31,721 nt of DNA from Planctomycetaceae bacterium (lineage in GTDB: Bacteria; Planctomycetota; Planctomycetia; Pirellulales; Lacipirellulaceae). How positions within the stretch are numbered: position 1 is the first letter of the stretch; each line of letters starts with the position of its first letter. Both the position numbers and the translations under genes were made by a program. Below the pieces are notes generated by a model. It worked only from the letters and a program-made list of their open reading frames with translations, was not told where the DNA came from and did not search any database. Location: assembly GCA_002713555.1 (NCBI GenBank), contig PATG01000030.1, forward strand, positions 12,723 to 44,443. Direction: 5' to 3'. Shown piece by piece: positions 1 to 8,852 of this stretch.

Positions 1-1
1 A

Positions 2-1084
2 ACTCCCGCCGGTTGGATAAGTCATTGCCTTACTGGGCTCTGGACACTTGGCATCGGTGATGCAGCCGGGATGTTTCCCATGGACCAGGATACGCTCGAC
101 TACAACCAAAACTTGCTCGATATTTTCGACCGCAATTTTTCGGACGATCGAATTACTCAACTCAAGAAAATTCTGCCTGTTGTCCGACGCGCTGGCCAGG
201 ATGCGGGTATGCTCAATGCGCGCGGAGCTGAATTGCTTGGACTTCCAGAGGGCATTCCCGTGGCACCTGCAGAAGGTGACCAGCCAGCCGCCCTGGCCGG
301 TTCGCTAATTGGAGAACCCGGTATGGTATCGGTTAGTTTTGGTACCTCGGTATGTGCCAACTCAGTGGGAGATTGTGCTTTTGTTGGCGTCAGCGCCGCA
401 GTGGATCATTTTTGTGCTGTGGATGGCAAACCGATCAACATGGTATGGCTTCGCAACGGCACGACTTTTATGAACACTGTTGTCGAAATGTTTGGCTCGC
501 TCCTGGGAGAAGAACGAAGTGCTGGATTTTCAGCTGTGATTCCACAAGTGTTAGCAGCCCCTACGGACTGTGGTGGTATCCTCGCATTGCCTTTTATGGA
601 TGACGAGCCGGGATTGGGTGTTCGCCGTGGTGGTACAGCGCTATTGGCCGGATTAAATCCTGAGAATACGAACCCAGGCAATGTTGTTAAGGCGGCTCTG
701 CTTTCGACCATGTTCAACTTGCGTGCCGGATGCGAGGTTCTCGATGCACAGGGATTCCCACGCAAAGAACTTATTCTCTCTGGCGGGTTGGTAAATACAC
801 CTGAGCTGGGGCAGGTCCTGGCCGATGTATTCCGTACCCCAGTGACAGTTCTGGAGGGGGCAGAAGAAGGAACTGCCTGGGGAGCGGCATTGCTGGCTAA
901 GTTCCGCCAGTCTAAAATTCAAAACGAGAATCAGGATTGGCCCGCATTTCTAGCTAGTCATGCAGATACCCGCAAACAGTGTTACGAACCGAATCAGAAA
1001 TCAGCGGAAGAACTCAATGCGGTTTATACGAAGTATAAGAAACTAATGGAAATACACTCTCCAATGGACGAAGCACTCGCTTAA
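2..1084 (+). CDS. FGGY-family carbohydrate kinase, 5' end cut by the window
   Basis: C-terminal part (about 360 residues) of an ATP-dependent sugar kinase. The frame is open from base 2, so the gene begins upstream; the family is usually about 500 residues. The segment GIGDAAGMFPMD is typical of FGGY kinases related to xylulokinase. The ATP-domain block VSVSFGTSVCANS follows near base 330, and the C-terminal signature is ILSGGLVNTPELGQVLADVF followed by EEGTAWGAALLAKF. These enzymes phosphorylate a sugar or ketose in the cytoplasm. The substrate cannot be read from the sequence. With fucI 4.2 kb downstream on the same strand, L-fuculose is possible, but xylulose, ribulose or rhamnulose are equally compatible. 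The next gene starts 64 bp downstream on the same strand. Confidence 0.88.
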   Translation, partial: TPAGWISHCLTGLWTLGIGDAAGMFPMDQDTLDYNQNLLDIFDRNFSDDRITQLKKILPVVRRAGQDAGMLNARGAELLGLPEGIPVAPAEGDQPAALAGSLIGEPGMVSVSFGTSVCANSVGDCAFVGVSAAVDHFCAVDGKPINMVWLRNGTTFMNTVVEMFGSLLGEERSAGFSAVIPQVLAAPTDCGGILALPFMDDEPGLGVRRGGTALLAGLNPENTNPGNVVKAALLSTMFNLRAGCEVLDAQGFPRKELILSGGLVNTPELGQVLADVFRTPVTVLEGAEEGTAWGAALLAKFRQSKIQNENQDWPAFLASHADTRKQCYEPNQKSAEELNAVYTKYKKLMEIHSPMDEALA

Positions 1085-1148
1085 CAAGAACGTCAAGTGC
1101 ATTGCAAGCACCAGCGATTATAAAAAAGTTTTTTCTGATTTTTGTCAA

Positions 1149-2891
1149 ATGAGTCTTAGAATGTTACGGATTGATACAGCAACCATTGCACTTTTGGCTC
1201 TCGCAGGATCACTTGAGATTCATGCGGCAGAAGTCGATTTTAAGAAAACGATAAAGCCGCTCATCGAATCAGCATGTCTTCAATGCCATCATGGCGAAGA
1301 TGCTGATGGAAAATTAAGTTTAGCCTCCTTGGAAAGTGCACTCTCGGGTGGTTCGAAAGGCCCTGCAATTGTTCCTGGCAGTCCTGAAAGTAGTTCATTC
1401 TATACTACGATCGTATTGCCGGAGGAGCATGAAGATAGAATGCCACCAGAAGGCCAACCACTTGCCAAGCTTCAAACAGAGCGAATTCGGCAATGGATCA
1501 TGGAAGGTGCAAAATGGCCTGAAAGCGTTCAGCTTTCTGTGAAACCACGTATTGACTTCAAGCGACACATACAACCTATTCTTGAAGAAAATTGTCTCTC
1601 GTGCCACCATCCTGAGAATTCGGAAGGGGATTATGATTTACACAATTATCAAGCGGCTCAAAAATTAGCTGACGGTGGGTTGGCAATTGTCCCCTTTCAA
1701 CCCACTGCCAGTCCTCTTTATACACTGACAATAAGAGACCAGGATTCTAGTGATCTGATGCCACCTGCTGATGCGGGTGGACCCTTGGCAAAAGAATCCA
1801 TCGACAGGTTGTTCTTGTGGATTTCTCAGGGTGCCGTTTGGCCTGAGGATGCCGTGCTGAAACCACGCGAGAAAAAGCGCAGAGAGATTAAATCTCCAGA
1901 TGATTTTAATCTTATCAGACGTATTCATCAAAAAATCGTCAAGCAATCCAAGAAGAGTCATCAGGAGAGGATGGAAAACTATAGCCAGAAAATTCCTGAG
2001 ACGGGTGTGCACTTTTCCATGACTGCAATTGCAGGTGGCAAGTTTGAGATGGGAGGACTAGAGGACAATCAGCAAGGCAAATCCGCTGGAAGTCATCAAA
2101 TAGAAGTAGAAGTTAGGCCCTTCTGGATTGGCACCTATGAAGTGACATGGGATGAATACGAACCCTTCATGGCAACGCGAATTGAACGACATAAGAATGG
2201 AATGCGAAAGGACTACGACCCAACAACGCATACGGATGTCGATGCAGTGAGTCGACCCACTGCGCCTTATATGGAAATGAGTTTCGGGATGGGGCAAAGT
2301 GGATATCCGGCGATTAGCATGACGCAACATGCAGCCAACAAGTACTGTCAATGGCTTAGTGCTCAGACAGGCCATTTTTATCGATTGCCGACCGAAGCGG
2401 AGTGGGAATACGCATGTCGTGCAGGGTCAACTACGGCATACTATTTTGGTGACGATCCTGCGCTACTGGAAGAATACGCCTGGTACTATGACAACAGTAA
2501 TGAAAAGTACCAGAAGGTTGGCCAGAAGAAACCCAATTCATGGGGGCTTTACGACATGCATGGAAATGTATCGGAATGGACAGCGGATCAATTTGTGGAG
2601 GACTATTATTCCCGGATCCGTACAAAGACGTCGAATCCCTATATTGTCCCAAAAACGCTCTATCCACGTACTGTTCGTGGAGGAAGTTGGTTTGATGATC
2701 CTCAAAACTTACGTTCCCGTTATCGTTTCGGTTCCAGCGCTATGTGGAAGCTTCAAGATCCACAACTACCCAAAAGTCTCTGGTACCATACCGATGCGCG
2801 CTGGTTAGGATTTCGGATTGTCCGGCCACTGGAAATACCAACCCCTCAAGAGATGGGTTGCTTCTGGAATAGCGCAAGCGGTAAAAGGTAG
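1149..2891 (+). CDS. Exported fusion of two planctomycete cytochrome c motifs and an SUMF1-like domain
   Basis: A 580-residue protein starting at ATG with an N-terminal hydrophobic export signal ending near IHAAE. Two planctomycete-type cytochrome c segments follow. Each has a haem-binding CxxCH (CLQCH near residue 44, CLSCH near 149) and a downstream MPP motif (RMPPEG, LMPPAD) that could supply the methionine ligand. A linker rich in Lys and Arg leads to a formylglycine-generating-enzyme-like (SUMF1) domain from about residue 297 to the end, with RLPTEAEWEYACRAG, YDMHGNVSEW and RGGSWFDDP. The SUMF1 part lacks the two catalytic cysteines of true FGE after GGSW, so it is probably a binding module rather than a sulfatase activator. 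Location is likely periplasmic. Fusions of this kind are common in planctomycetes and their role is not established. Confidence 0.9.
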   Translation: MSLRMLRIDTATIALLALAGSLEIHAAEVDFKKTIKPLIESACLQCHHGEDADGKLSLASLESALSGGSKGPAIVPGSPESSSFYTTIVLPEEHEDRMPPEGQPLAKLQTERIRQWIMEGAKWPESVQLSVKPRIDFKRHIQPILEENCLSCHHPENSEGDYDLHNYQAAQKLADGGLAIVPFQPTASPLYTLTIRDQDSSDLMPPADAGGPLAKESIDRLFLWISQGAVWPEDAVLKPREKKRREIKSPDDFNLIRRIHQKIVKQSKKSHQERMENYSQKIPETGVHFSMTAIAGGKFEMGGLEDNQQGKSAGSHQIEVEVRPFWIGTYEVTWDEYEPFMATRIERHKNGMRKDYDPTTHTDVDAVSRPTAPYMEMSFGMGQSGYPAISMTQHAANKYCQWLSAQTGHFYRLPTEAEWEYACRAGSTTAYYFGDDPALLEEYAWYYDNSNEKYQKVGQKKPNSWGLYDMHGNVSEWTADQFVEDYYSRIRTKTSNPYIVPKTLYPRTVRGGSWFDDPQNLRSRYRFGSSAMWKLQDPQLPKSLWYHTDARWLGFRIVRPLEIPTPQEMGCFWNSASGKR

Positions 2892-3056
2892 CAGAAGAAG
2901 GAATGCCTGAATGACACAGAGAGTCTATCCATGAACCCAGCAGGACGCCTCCTGTTGGGCCGTTTGTTTCAACCATTGTCAACCCTGCAAGGAACGCCCT
3001 CTGTGGTGTTCCGAGAGTAGCTGCCCCCGATCAATCAAAGAAAGCCCCAAAGTATT

Positions 3057-4442
3057 ATGGCAAAGAACTTCAATCAGAAATCGGATCGACGCCAGTTTAT
3101 TAAAACGGCAGCCGCCGTTTCGGCCCTGAGTAATATCGCAATTCCACGAGTCCATGCTCAAGAGGGTGAAAGGAACGAGATTCGAGTTGCACTCATTGGA
3201 AGCGGCGGCCGTGGGACGGGTGCAACAGCCGATGCGTTAAAAGTCGAAAGTACCAAATTGAAGCTTGTTGCTATGGCTGACGTTTTTGAGCATCGTATTT
3301 CCAAAAGTTACGACATTCTCAAAGAACACTTTTCAGCAACGCCTGAAAAGATAGATGTTCCTCCAGATCAGCAATTTGTAGGGTTCGATGCTTATCGACA
3401 TGCGATGGATGTATTGCGACCTGGTGATATCGCAATCTTTGCCTCTCCTTTGGCTTTCCGACCGCTTCACTTAGAGTATGCCATTAAGCGAGGCCTCCAT
3501 GTTTTTATGGAAAAACCAATTGTAGCCGATGGTGTTTCAGCAAAAAAAATGTTTCAGCTTGCGAAACTAGCAGATGCCAAGAGCCTCAAATGCGGGGTGG
3601 GGCTTATGGTACGACACTGCCGAGGTCGGCAAGAGCTTCATAAGAGGATTAGCGAAGGTGAAATTGGCGATTTGATCAATATGCGGGCCTATCGCATGCA
3701 CGGACCTGCGGCTACGTGTTTTTCGACCCGTAAGCCTCCTGAACGACAAGAACTTTTATGGCAGATTGAGCGATTCCATAGTTTTATTTGGGCCAGTGGT
3801 GGATTGTTCAGTGATTTTTATGTTCATCAGATCGACGAAGCCTGCTGGATGAAGAATGCCTGGCCGGTTAAAGCTCAAGCAATTGGTGGTCGTCATTTCA
3901 GGGAGGATTATGTGGATCAGAATTTTGACGTGTATTCCGTGGAATACACGTTCGAGGATGGATCTAAATTTTTCTTTGATGGTAGAACAATGAATGGTTG
4001 CTATAACAATATGTCAACTGTTGTGCATGGTAGTAACGGATCAGCGATTGTTAGTGATTCTGGCCATACACCTGGAAGAGTACGTACTTTCAGTGGTCAG
4101 CGTCAGCATCGTCGAGATGTGGTCTGGGCATATCCTCAGCCAGAACAGAATCCTTATCAACTAGAATGGAACGATCTTGTAGATGCCATTCGCAATGACA
4201 CACCATACAATGAGGTACCACGAAGTGTTGAAGCTTGTCTGGTAACAAATATGGGTAGAATGGCTGCACATACGGGGCAAGAAATTACCTTCCAACAAGC
4301 TTTAGATTCGCCACATGAAATGGCGCCACAGATTGCAAGCTTTACGCCGGATGGCCCAGCACCCGTCATGCCCGATGAGGAAGGAAGGTATCCGATTCCC
4401 ATTCCAGGTGTCCTGCAGGACACAGAATACAAGGTGACTTAG
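3057..4442 (+). CDS. Tat-exported Gfo/Idh/MocA-family oxidoreductase
   Basis: 461 residues, starting at ATG. The N-terminus carries a twin-arginine signal (R11-R12 in SDRRQFIKTAAAV) followed by a hydrophobic stretch and a likely cleavage site after VHA, so the protein should be exported folded with its cofactor. The mature part opens with a dinucleotide-binding motif (VALIGSGGRGTGATA). The family motif EKP lies at residues 152-154 (HVFMEKPIVAD). The C-terminal half is the alpha/beta dimerisation and substrate domain. Members oxidise or reduce sugars, inositols and sugar derivatives with NAD(P), and exported versions are strongly expanded in planctomycetes. The substrate is unknown. The 165 bp upstream holds only a weak hairpin near 2989-3010 and no clear ribosome binding site. 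Confidence 0.93.
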   Translation: MAKNFNQKSDRRQFIKTAAAVSALSNIAIPRVHAQEGERNEIRVALIGSGGRGTGATADALKVESTKLKLVAMADVFEHRISKSYDILKEHFSATPEKIDVPPDQQFVGFDAYRHAMDVLRPGDIAIFASPLAFRPLHLEYAIKRGLHVFMEKPIVADGVSAKKMFQLAKLADAKSLKCGVGLMVRHCRGRQELHKRISEGEIGDLINMRAYRMHGPAATCFSTRKPPERQELLWQIERFHSFIWASGGLFSDFYVHQIDEACWMKNAWPVKAQAIGGRHFREDYVDQNFDVYSVEYTFEDGSKFFFDGRTMNGCYNNMSTVVHGSNGSAIVSDSGHTPGRVRTFSGQRQHRRDVVWAYPQPEQNPYQLEWNDLVDAIRNDTPYNEVPRSVEACLVTNMGRMAAHTGQEITFQQALDSPHEMAPQIASFTPDGPAPVMPDEEGRYPIPIPGVLQDTEYKVT

Positions 4443-4629
4443 ACAAATTGTTTTCAAGCATGTCGGGCCAATTCTTCGCAGGAGTAGAAATGCATTGGTC
4501 CACAGGGATACGGTTGCGGTAAAAGTCACCTAAGGGATCACTCAAGAATAATTTCTCATTTCGGATGCAATACGCCGGCATGTTTGAAAAACGACTTTCT
4601 GCGGCTTGTTGGAATAGGGGGTAGTTGTA

Positions 4630-4739
4630 ACAGGAGGTAACAGAGACAACAGAGAAATACCCTTTGTGTCCTCCTGTTCAGATGGATGAGCGCCGGACGT
4701 GGAGAATTTGAAAAACCGATGTTGTTTTGAGTCATCCCT
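4630..4739 (+). repeat. Dispersed 110-bp repeat, copy 1
   Basis: Nearly the same sequence occurs at 21374-21485 in the same orientation, with shared blocks such as GTAACAGAGACAACAGAGAA and GATGGATGAGCGCCGGACG and a common right end TGAGTCATCCCT. The copies differ by scattered substitutions and about 2 bp of length. This copy has a perfect 8-bp inverted repeat, ACAGGAGG at 4630-4637 and CCTCCTGT at 4670-4677, so its left part can fold into a hairpin. It lies in the gap downstream of the Gfo/Idh/MocA gene. It encodes no recognisable protein and is probably a small non-autonomous or palindromic intergenic element. Confidence 0.85.
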
Positions 4740-4854
4740 TAGCACGGCACGCACCCTGCAAGCCATCCGTTGAGGGTGTGCTGAGCTGTGGATGACTGTA
4801 CCGATCCAGATCGCTGGCCTTGGTCACAGTTCATGAGTACAAGAGAAGTCTCTG

Positions 4855-5127
4855 TCACTTCTCGATTCCCGACCGAATCCTATGGGCGTAGAAATAATAA
4901 GCACCAACGAAAGCACCCTCATCGGATAGAAAACGCGCATTCAGCATTTAATTTCCGGTCGGCAATGCCAAAGTAAGAACGGCCTCTTTTGCAGCTTCTT
5001 TAATTTTTGTTTCTGCTGATGACCCGTTTGTAGATACCTGAGCGCGAGTCATATGAATTGGCAAGTCCTTATTGATCGGCGAGTTTACCTCTTTGGGCCA
5101 ACGCCGCTAATGGTACTCCACAATGGA
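4855..5127 (-). pseudogene. Remnant of a sulfatase C-terminus
   Basis: Reading the minus strand in one frame gives RRWPKEVNSPI, then LPIHMTRAQVS, then KEAVLTLALPTGN, then RFLSDEGAFVGAYYFYAHR. This is the order and spacing of the C-terminal end of planctomycete arylsulfatases (consensus roughly LRRWPxE ... PI..A+ ... AVTF.V.L.AG.T.LQTWF.D.DG...GAYYVYV), recalled from the family and not from a search. Two in-frame stops interrupt it: TAG at 5109-5107, immediately before RRWP where the family usually has Leu, and TAA at 4950-4948, just after PTGN. The frame ends at TGA 4857-4855. Upstream of about 5127 the similarity fades, and the catalytic N-terminal domain with the formylglycine motif is absent. 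It is a dead gene fragment, consistent with loss of a polysaccharide sulfatase beside fucI. Confidence 0.85.
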
Positions 5128-5195
5128 AGAGGGTAAAAAGTACTCCCCATCGAGGAGTAGATAGACACATGGATCTTACCTGCATTGGAACGGAC

Positions 5196-5216
5196 GAAGG
5201 AACCCCCTGTTCCTTC
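5196..5216. promoter_or_regulatory. Perfect hairpin upstream of fucI
   Basis: GAAGGAAC at 5196-5203 and GTTCCTTC at 5209-5216 form an 8-bp perfect stem with a 5-base loop (CCCCT). No T-run follows on either strand, so it is not a classic terminator. It ends 6 bp before the palindrome at 5223 and about 105 bp before the fucI start, so it may be part of the fucI control region. Confidence 0.4.
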
Positions 5217-5222
5217 CTGGGA

Positions 5223-5240
5223 TTATTGAATAAGTTCAAT
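5223..5240. promoter_or_regulatory. Candidate operator upstream of fucI
   Basis: The palindrome TTATTGAATAA (5223-5233) recurs exactly at 15361-15371 in the divergent DeoR/E2 promoter region. Here it overlaps a second inverted repeat, ATTGAA (5225-5230) and TTCAAT (5235-5240). It lies about 90 bp before the fucI ATG, a usual distance for a promoter-proximal operator. The DeoR regulator encoded at 15417 is the obvious candidate binder. No confident -35/-10 pair could be set beside it. Confidence 0.45.
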
Positions 5241-5321
5241 ATACCAAGTTCTTCGTCACCCCCGTTCCATGAGTAGAATAACGATAAATTCCGGAAAACA
5301 ACACGTTAGAAAGACAACGCC

Positions 5322-7094
5322 ATGTTAACGACAACAGTTCCAAAGGTTGGTATACGCCCTGCAATCGACGGTCGGATGGGCGGTGTACGTGAGTCGCTAG
5401 AAGCCCAAACCATGGGACAAGCTCGTGCTGTTGCAGAGTTGATTTCCAGCAGATTGTTTCTTCCCGACAGCTCGCCCGTGGAATGCATTATCAACGACAC
5501 CTGTATTGGTGGCGTGGCTGAAGCGGCGGCTGCTGAAGAAAAGTTTGTACGCGAAGGAGTCGACGTCTCACTCACCATCACCCCTTGCTGGTGTTACGGT
5601 TCTGAGACCATGGACATGAATCCGCTCCGGCCTAAAGCCGTATGGGGGTTTAACGGTACCGAGCGACCCGGAGCCGTTTATCTGGCAGCAGTGCTTGCCG
5701 GGCATACTCAAAAAGGCCTACCTGCTTTCGGGATTTATGGTCGTGATGTGCAGGACGGAGACGACAGTAGTATTCCGGAGGATGTTGCTACGAAGATTCT
5801 TCGCTTTGTGCGCGCAGGGCTTGCTGTCTCGCAGCTACGAAGCAAATCTTACCTATCCATTGGTGGCACTTCGATGGGCATCGCCGGTTCGGTTGTCGAT
5901 TCCGCTTTCTTCGAGCAATACCTCGGTATGCGTGTCGAGGTTATCGACATGACTGAACTGGCCCGTAGAGAGCGTGACGGCATTTTTGACCATGAGGAAT
6001 ACAAACGCGCTATGTCGTGGGTCAAGGAATACTGTGTGGAAGGATTTGATGCGAATTCTGATGATAAGAAACGTAGCCGCGACAGACTGGATCAGGAATG
6101 GGAAACGAGTGTGAAGATGGCCTTGGCAACGCGCGATCTCATGGTGGGTAATCCAAGGCTCGCGGATATGGGATATCAGGAAGAAGCACAGGGACACCAT
6201 GCGATCGCTGCAGGATTTCAGGGTCAACGGCAGTGGACCGATACCTATCCCAATGGGGATTTTATGGAGGCAATCCTGAATACCTCGTTCGATTGGGATG
6301 GACGGCGTTGTCCTTATATTGTGGCTACTGAAAATGATGCACTCAATGCGGCTACGATGCTCTTTGGACATTTGTTGACCAATACGGCTCAAATCTTTGC
6401 AGACCTGCGTACCTATTGGAGTCCTGAGGCGGTCCAGCGCACCACAGGTCATCAACTATCAGGAGACGCCGCAGGGGGGTTGCTCCACTTGATCAACTCT
6501 GGACCCGCAGCGCTCGACGGTACGGGCCAACAACAAGTTGATGGGCAGCCAACGATGAAGCCTTGGTGGGAGATCACCGACGACGAAGTGCAGGCATGTT
6601 TGCAAGCAACTACCTGGCATCCATCGATTACAGAATATTTCCCAGGAGGTGGTTGGTCAACTCGCTATCGAACGCTGGGAGGAATGCCAGCGACGATTGC
6701 ACGTATTAACCTTGTACAAGGTTTGGGACCAGCGCTTCAATTGGCAGAAGGTGTCACCGTGGAATTGCCTGACGAAGCACATGACATTTTGGATCAGCGC
6801 ACCAATCCAACTTGGCCGACCACTTGGTTTGCGCCGCGCATCACTGGCACGGGAGCATTCCGAGACACTTACAATGTGATGAACAACTGGGGAGCCAATC
6901 ATTGCGTGATGAGCTGCGGACACATTGGGGCGGACCTGATTTCGTTAGCGTCCATGCTGCGAATTCCAGTCTACATGCACAATGTGACGGCCGAAAATGT
7001 GTTCCGTCCCAGTTCTTGGAATACGTTTGGAACTGCAGATCTTGAAGGTGCTGACTTCCGTGCTTGTAAAAACTACGGTCCACTCTACGGATAG
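5322..7094 (+). CDS. fucI: L-fucose isomerase
   Basis: 590 residues, against 591 for the E. coli enzyme, and collinear with it. It converts L-fucose to L-fuculose (and often D-arabinose to D-ribulose) in the cytoplasm as a Mn-dependent hexamer. The metal/catalytic residues of E. coli FucI (E337, D361, H528) match E337 in ATENDALN, D361 in FADLRTYW and H527 in NWGANH. Other family blocks are MGGVRESLE near the start, [46 protein letters not shown] and the C-terminal NYGPLYG. It starts at ATG after a gap with a candidate operator and is convergent with the five-gene operon that probably processes its product. No mutarotase gene is nearby. Confidence 0.97.
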   Translation: MLTTTVPKVGIRPAIDGRMGGVRESLEAQTMGQARAVAELISSRLFLPDSSPVECIINDTCIGGVAEAAAAEEKFVREGVDVSLTITPCWCYGSETMDMNPLRPKAVWGFNGTERPGAVYLAAVLAGHTQKGLPAFGIYGRDVQDGDDSSIPEDVATKILRFVRAGLAVSQLRSKSYLSIGGTSMGIAGSVVDSAFFEQYLGMRVEVIDMTELARRERDGIFDHEEYKRAMSWVKEYCVEGFDANSDDKKRSRDRLDQEWETSVKMALATRDLMVGNPRLADMGYQEEAQGHHAIAAGFQGQRQWTDTYPNGDFMEAILNTSFDWDGRRCPYIVATENDALNAATMLFGHLLTNTAQIFADLRTYWSPEAVQRTTGHQLSGDAAGGLLHLINSGPAALDGTGQQQVDGQPTMKPWWEITDDEVQACLQATTWHPSITEYFPGGGWSTRYRTLGGMPATIARINLVQGLGPALQLAEGVTVELPDEAHDILDQRTNPTWPTTWFAPRITGTGAFRDTYNVMNNWGANHCVMSCGHIGADLISLASMLRIPVYMHNVTAENVFRPSSWNTFGTADLEGADFRACKNYGPLYG

Positions 7095-7117
7095 CTATTG
7101 CATCCTGCTCAACTAAA

Positions 7118-7140
7118 AATTCCCTCGTAGGGGGGGAATT
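7118..7140. terminator. Bidirectional terminator between fucI and the convergent operon
   Basis: AATTCCC (7118-7124) and GGGAATT (7134-7140) form a perfect 7-bp stem. On the minus strand the stem is followed by a T-run (TTTTTAG), which suits termination of the operon ending at 7195. On the plus strand the following tail is weaker. It sits in the 100-bp gap between the two convergent stop codons. Confidence 0.65.
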
Positions 7141-7194
7141 GCACCCATCTTTAAACAGTTACCTACCCAACGTCTCCTCAAATGTTTGATCGCG

Positions 7195-8817
7195 TCAGGC
7201 TGAAGTATGCTGACGGAGCAGTTCCTGCTCGGCGGCCAGAGTCCATTTGCCATCATCCAGCTTAGCGGCGACCTCTGGAAAATGCTTGGGTAACTCGGCA
7301 AGTGGAATCAGGCCCAGATCGTGTAACATGGGATAAACAATGATTTTACCGGCGAGGCTGCGATTTTCGACGCATGCGATGCCCTCGATCGCACCATGAA
7401 TGCCGCTGATTGCATCCACCGAACTGTTGGTGTCAAGCTGATCCGCTTCCAGTTTGCCCAGCACAATTCGCATGTCTTCAATCGTCGAACCGCTGGTGCC
7501 AAACATGAAGCAACGCTGACCGATGTAACGATCGAGATCCAACTCGTGTTTTGTGCCGGCAGGAATGCCTGCGAAAATATTGATGATGGCTCCTTCCTCT
7601 GCCGCATCAATTGCACTGGCCACCAGCTCGCCCAGGGGGGCCATTAGAGCAAAGTAACTGAAGCTTTCTTCGATTGGGTTGCGATGCGTATTTACTAAAC
7701 GGAGAGGAACTCCATTGGTCTTTGCCAAGGGCTCAACTTTGGTCAGCAGCGATTCGATACGGTTGTCGTGATGGTCGGCTCCTACCACACTGATGCCAGG
7801 GATACCCAGACAGATATTCCGAATGACATGCATTTGTCCCATGGGTCCGCCAGCACCGACTACAAGCACTTTGTCTTGAGGGCGGATTTCTCCATCGGCA
7901 GGAATCACCTCATACGATTTGGAAGCATCATTGCCAGTTGTGCCAATCCAGCGTGTCATGCCATAGTGCACACGCCCCACTCCGACTGACACCAGCTCGC
8001 CGATCGTTTCACCATCCAGCACAATGTTGATGATGCCCATCGTAGTGAGCTTGTCATTGAGCAATTCGATGGTCTGCTTGTCCGACCCATAGTAGACGAT
8101 GTCGTCATACGTATCGTCTGGCAGTCCGCCTACGTCCGCAGGCTCAGCCGTCTGCATCTCTGCATGAGGGTCTGTCATGCTTTCCTGCAGACCGACCGCT
8201 TCACGTCCCTCGTCCAGGACAACCAGGAGTCTACCGTCCGCCTTGATGTGGTTGCGTTCTTTATTAACGTACGAGTCTTCCACGCAAGCCCAAGGTTCCA
8301 CCAGAGCTACTGCCGAAGCGCTTTTTTTACTGCTCGCCGGAATCAGAAATCGCTCGCCGTCGGTGTCGATCACCACCCGTTCATCGACTAAGGTGTACTC
8401 CTGGAGCGCACCCTCAAAATTGTAGCCAAAAGCGGCGTTTGAACTTGCCGTGGGTAGTTGTCGATAATCGGTTTGTACGAGGCATCGTTCTCCTACTTGA
8501 TGATGCTCTACCTGGTCGCCAACTGCCACAATGTGACAAACGGCTTCATGGCCGGGTACCACAGGTTTGTCGTTGGGGACATAGCTTTGAATGCTGGCAA
8601 GAATATCTTGATCGATGCCACTTACCACATCGCTTTTGCGTGGGTGCGAGTCAAATTGTTTCAGCAGTTTGAGATCAGAAAAACAAAGACCGACGGCCTC
8701 CACCTGAAGTAATATTTCGTGTGGTCCCGGTGTCGGTACGGGTTTCGACGTATTGAGAGCCAATTTGTCCGGCCCGATCAATTGCACAGCATGTTGTGAT
8801 GTTGGAAATTTGGTCAT
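7195..8817 (-). CDS. SorE-like medium-chain (zinc-type) dehydrogenase with an enlarged N-terminal half
   Basis: 540 residues, ATG start; a medium-chain dehydrogenase usually has about 350. Catalytic zinc ligands fit C45 (GLCFSDLK) and H90-E91 (PGHEAV). The four-cysteine structural zinc lobe is absent. The NAD(P)-binding motif is VLVVGAGGPMG (G321 onward), followed by FGTSGSTIEDMRIVL, which resembles L-sorbose-1-phosphate reductase (SorE). The part before the Rossmann motif is about 140 residues longer than usual and includes an extra alpha/beta stretch (DDIVYYGSDKQTIELLNDKL). It should interconvert a ketose or ketose phosphate with a polyol. It is the last gene of the operon, 35 bp after the aldolase fusion, and has no place in the textbook fucose pathway. 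The substrate is unknown. Confidence 0.82.
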   Translation of the reverse strand: MTKFPTSQHAVQLIGPDKLALNTSKPVPTPGPHEILLQVEAVGLCFSDLKLLKQFDSHPRKSDVVSGIDQDILASIQSYVPNDKPVVPGHEAVCHIVAVGDQVEHHQVGERCLVQTDYRQLPTASSNAAFGYNFEGALQEYTLVDERVVIDTDGERFLIPASSKKSASAVALVEPWACVEDSYVNKERNHIKADGRLLVVLDEGREAVGLQESMTDPHAEMQTAEPADVGGLPDDTYDDIVYYGSDKQTIELLNDKLTTMGIINIVLDGETIGELVSVGVGRVHYGMTRWIGTTGNDASKSYEVIPADGEIRPQDKVLVVGAGGPMGQMHVIRNICLGIPGISVVGADHHDNRIESLLTKVEPLAKTNGVPLRLVNTHRNPIEESFSYFALMAPLGELVASAIDAAEEGAIINIFAGIPAGTKHELDLDRYIGQRCFMFGTSGSTIEDMRIVLGKLEADQLDTNSSVDAISGIHGAIEGIACVENRSLAGKIIVYPMLHDLGLIPLAELPKHFPEVAAKLDDGKWTLAAEQELLRQHTSA

Positions 8818-8852
8818 GTTGATTTGTTGTGTCCTATTGTTGGGTACCTGGC

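Noticed and set aside
1122..1145. A-run and T-run (AAAAAAGTTTTTT) after the FGGY kinase gene as a terminator
   Set aside because: The stem would be only A-T pairs with no GC core, and the next gene on the same strand starts a few bases later.
2989..3010. Hairpin GGAACGCC/GGTGTTCC before the Gfo/Idh/MocA gene as a terminator or riboswitch
   Set aside because: It has a single short stem with a mismatch, no T-run, and nothing resembling a known riboswitch.
4366..4581. A 71-codon minus-strand frame between the Gfo/Idh/MocA gene and the repeat, with a protein-like composition in its first half
   Set aside because: It ends inside the 3' end of a well-supported gene on the other strand, has no recognisable motif or ribosome binding site, and cannot be tied to a family. 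It could be another gene remnant but the evidence is too thin.
5853..6455. 200-codon frame opposite fucI
   Set aside because: It is antisense to a gene with conserved catalytic residues and its translation shows no family motif.
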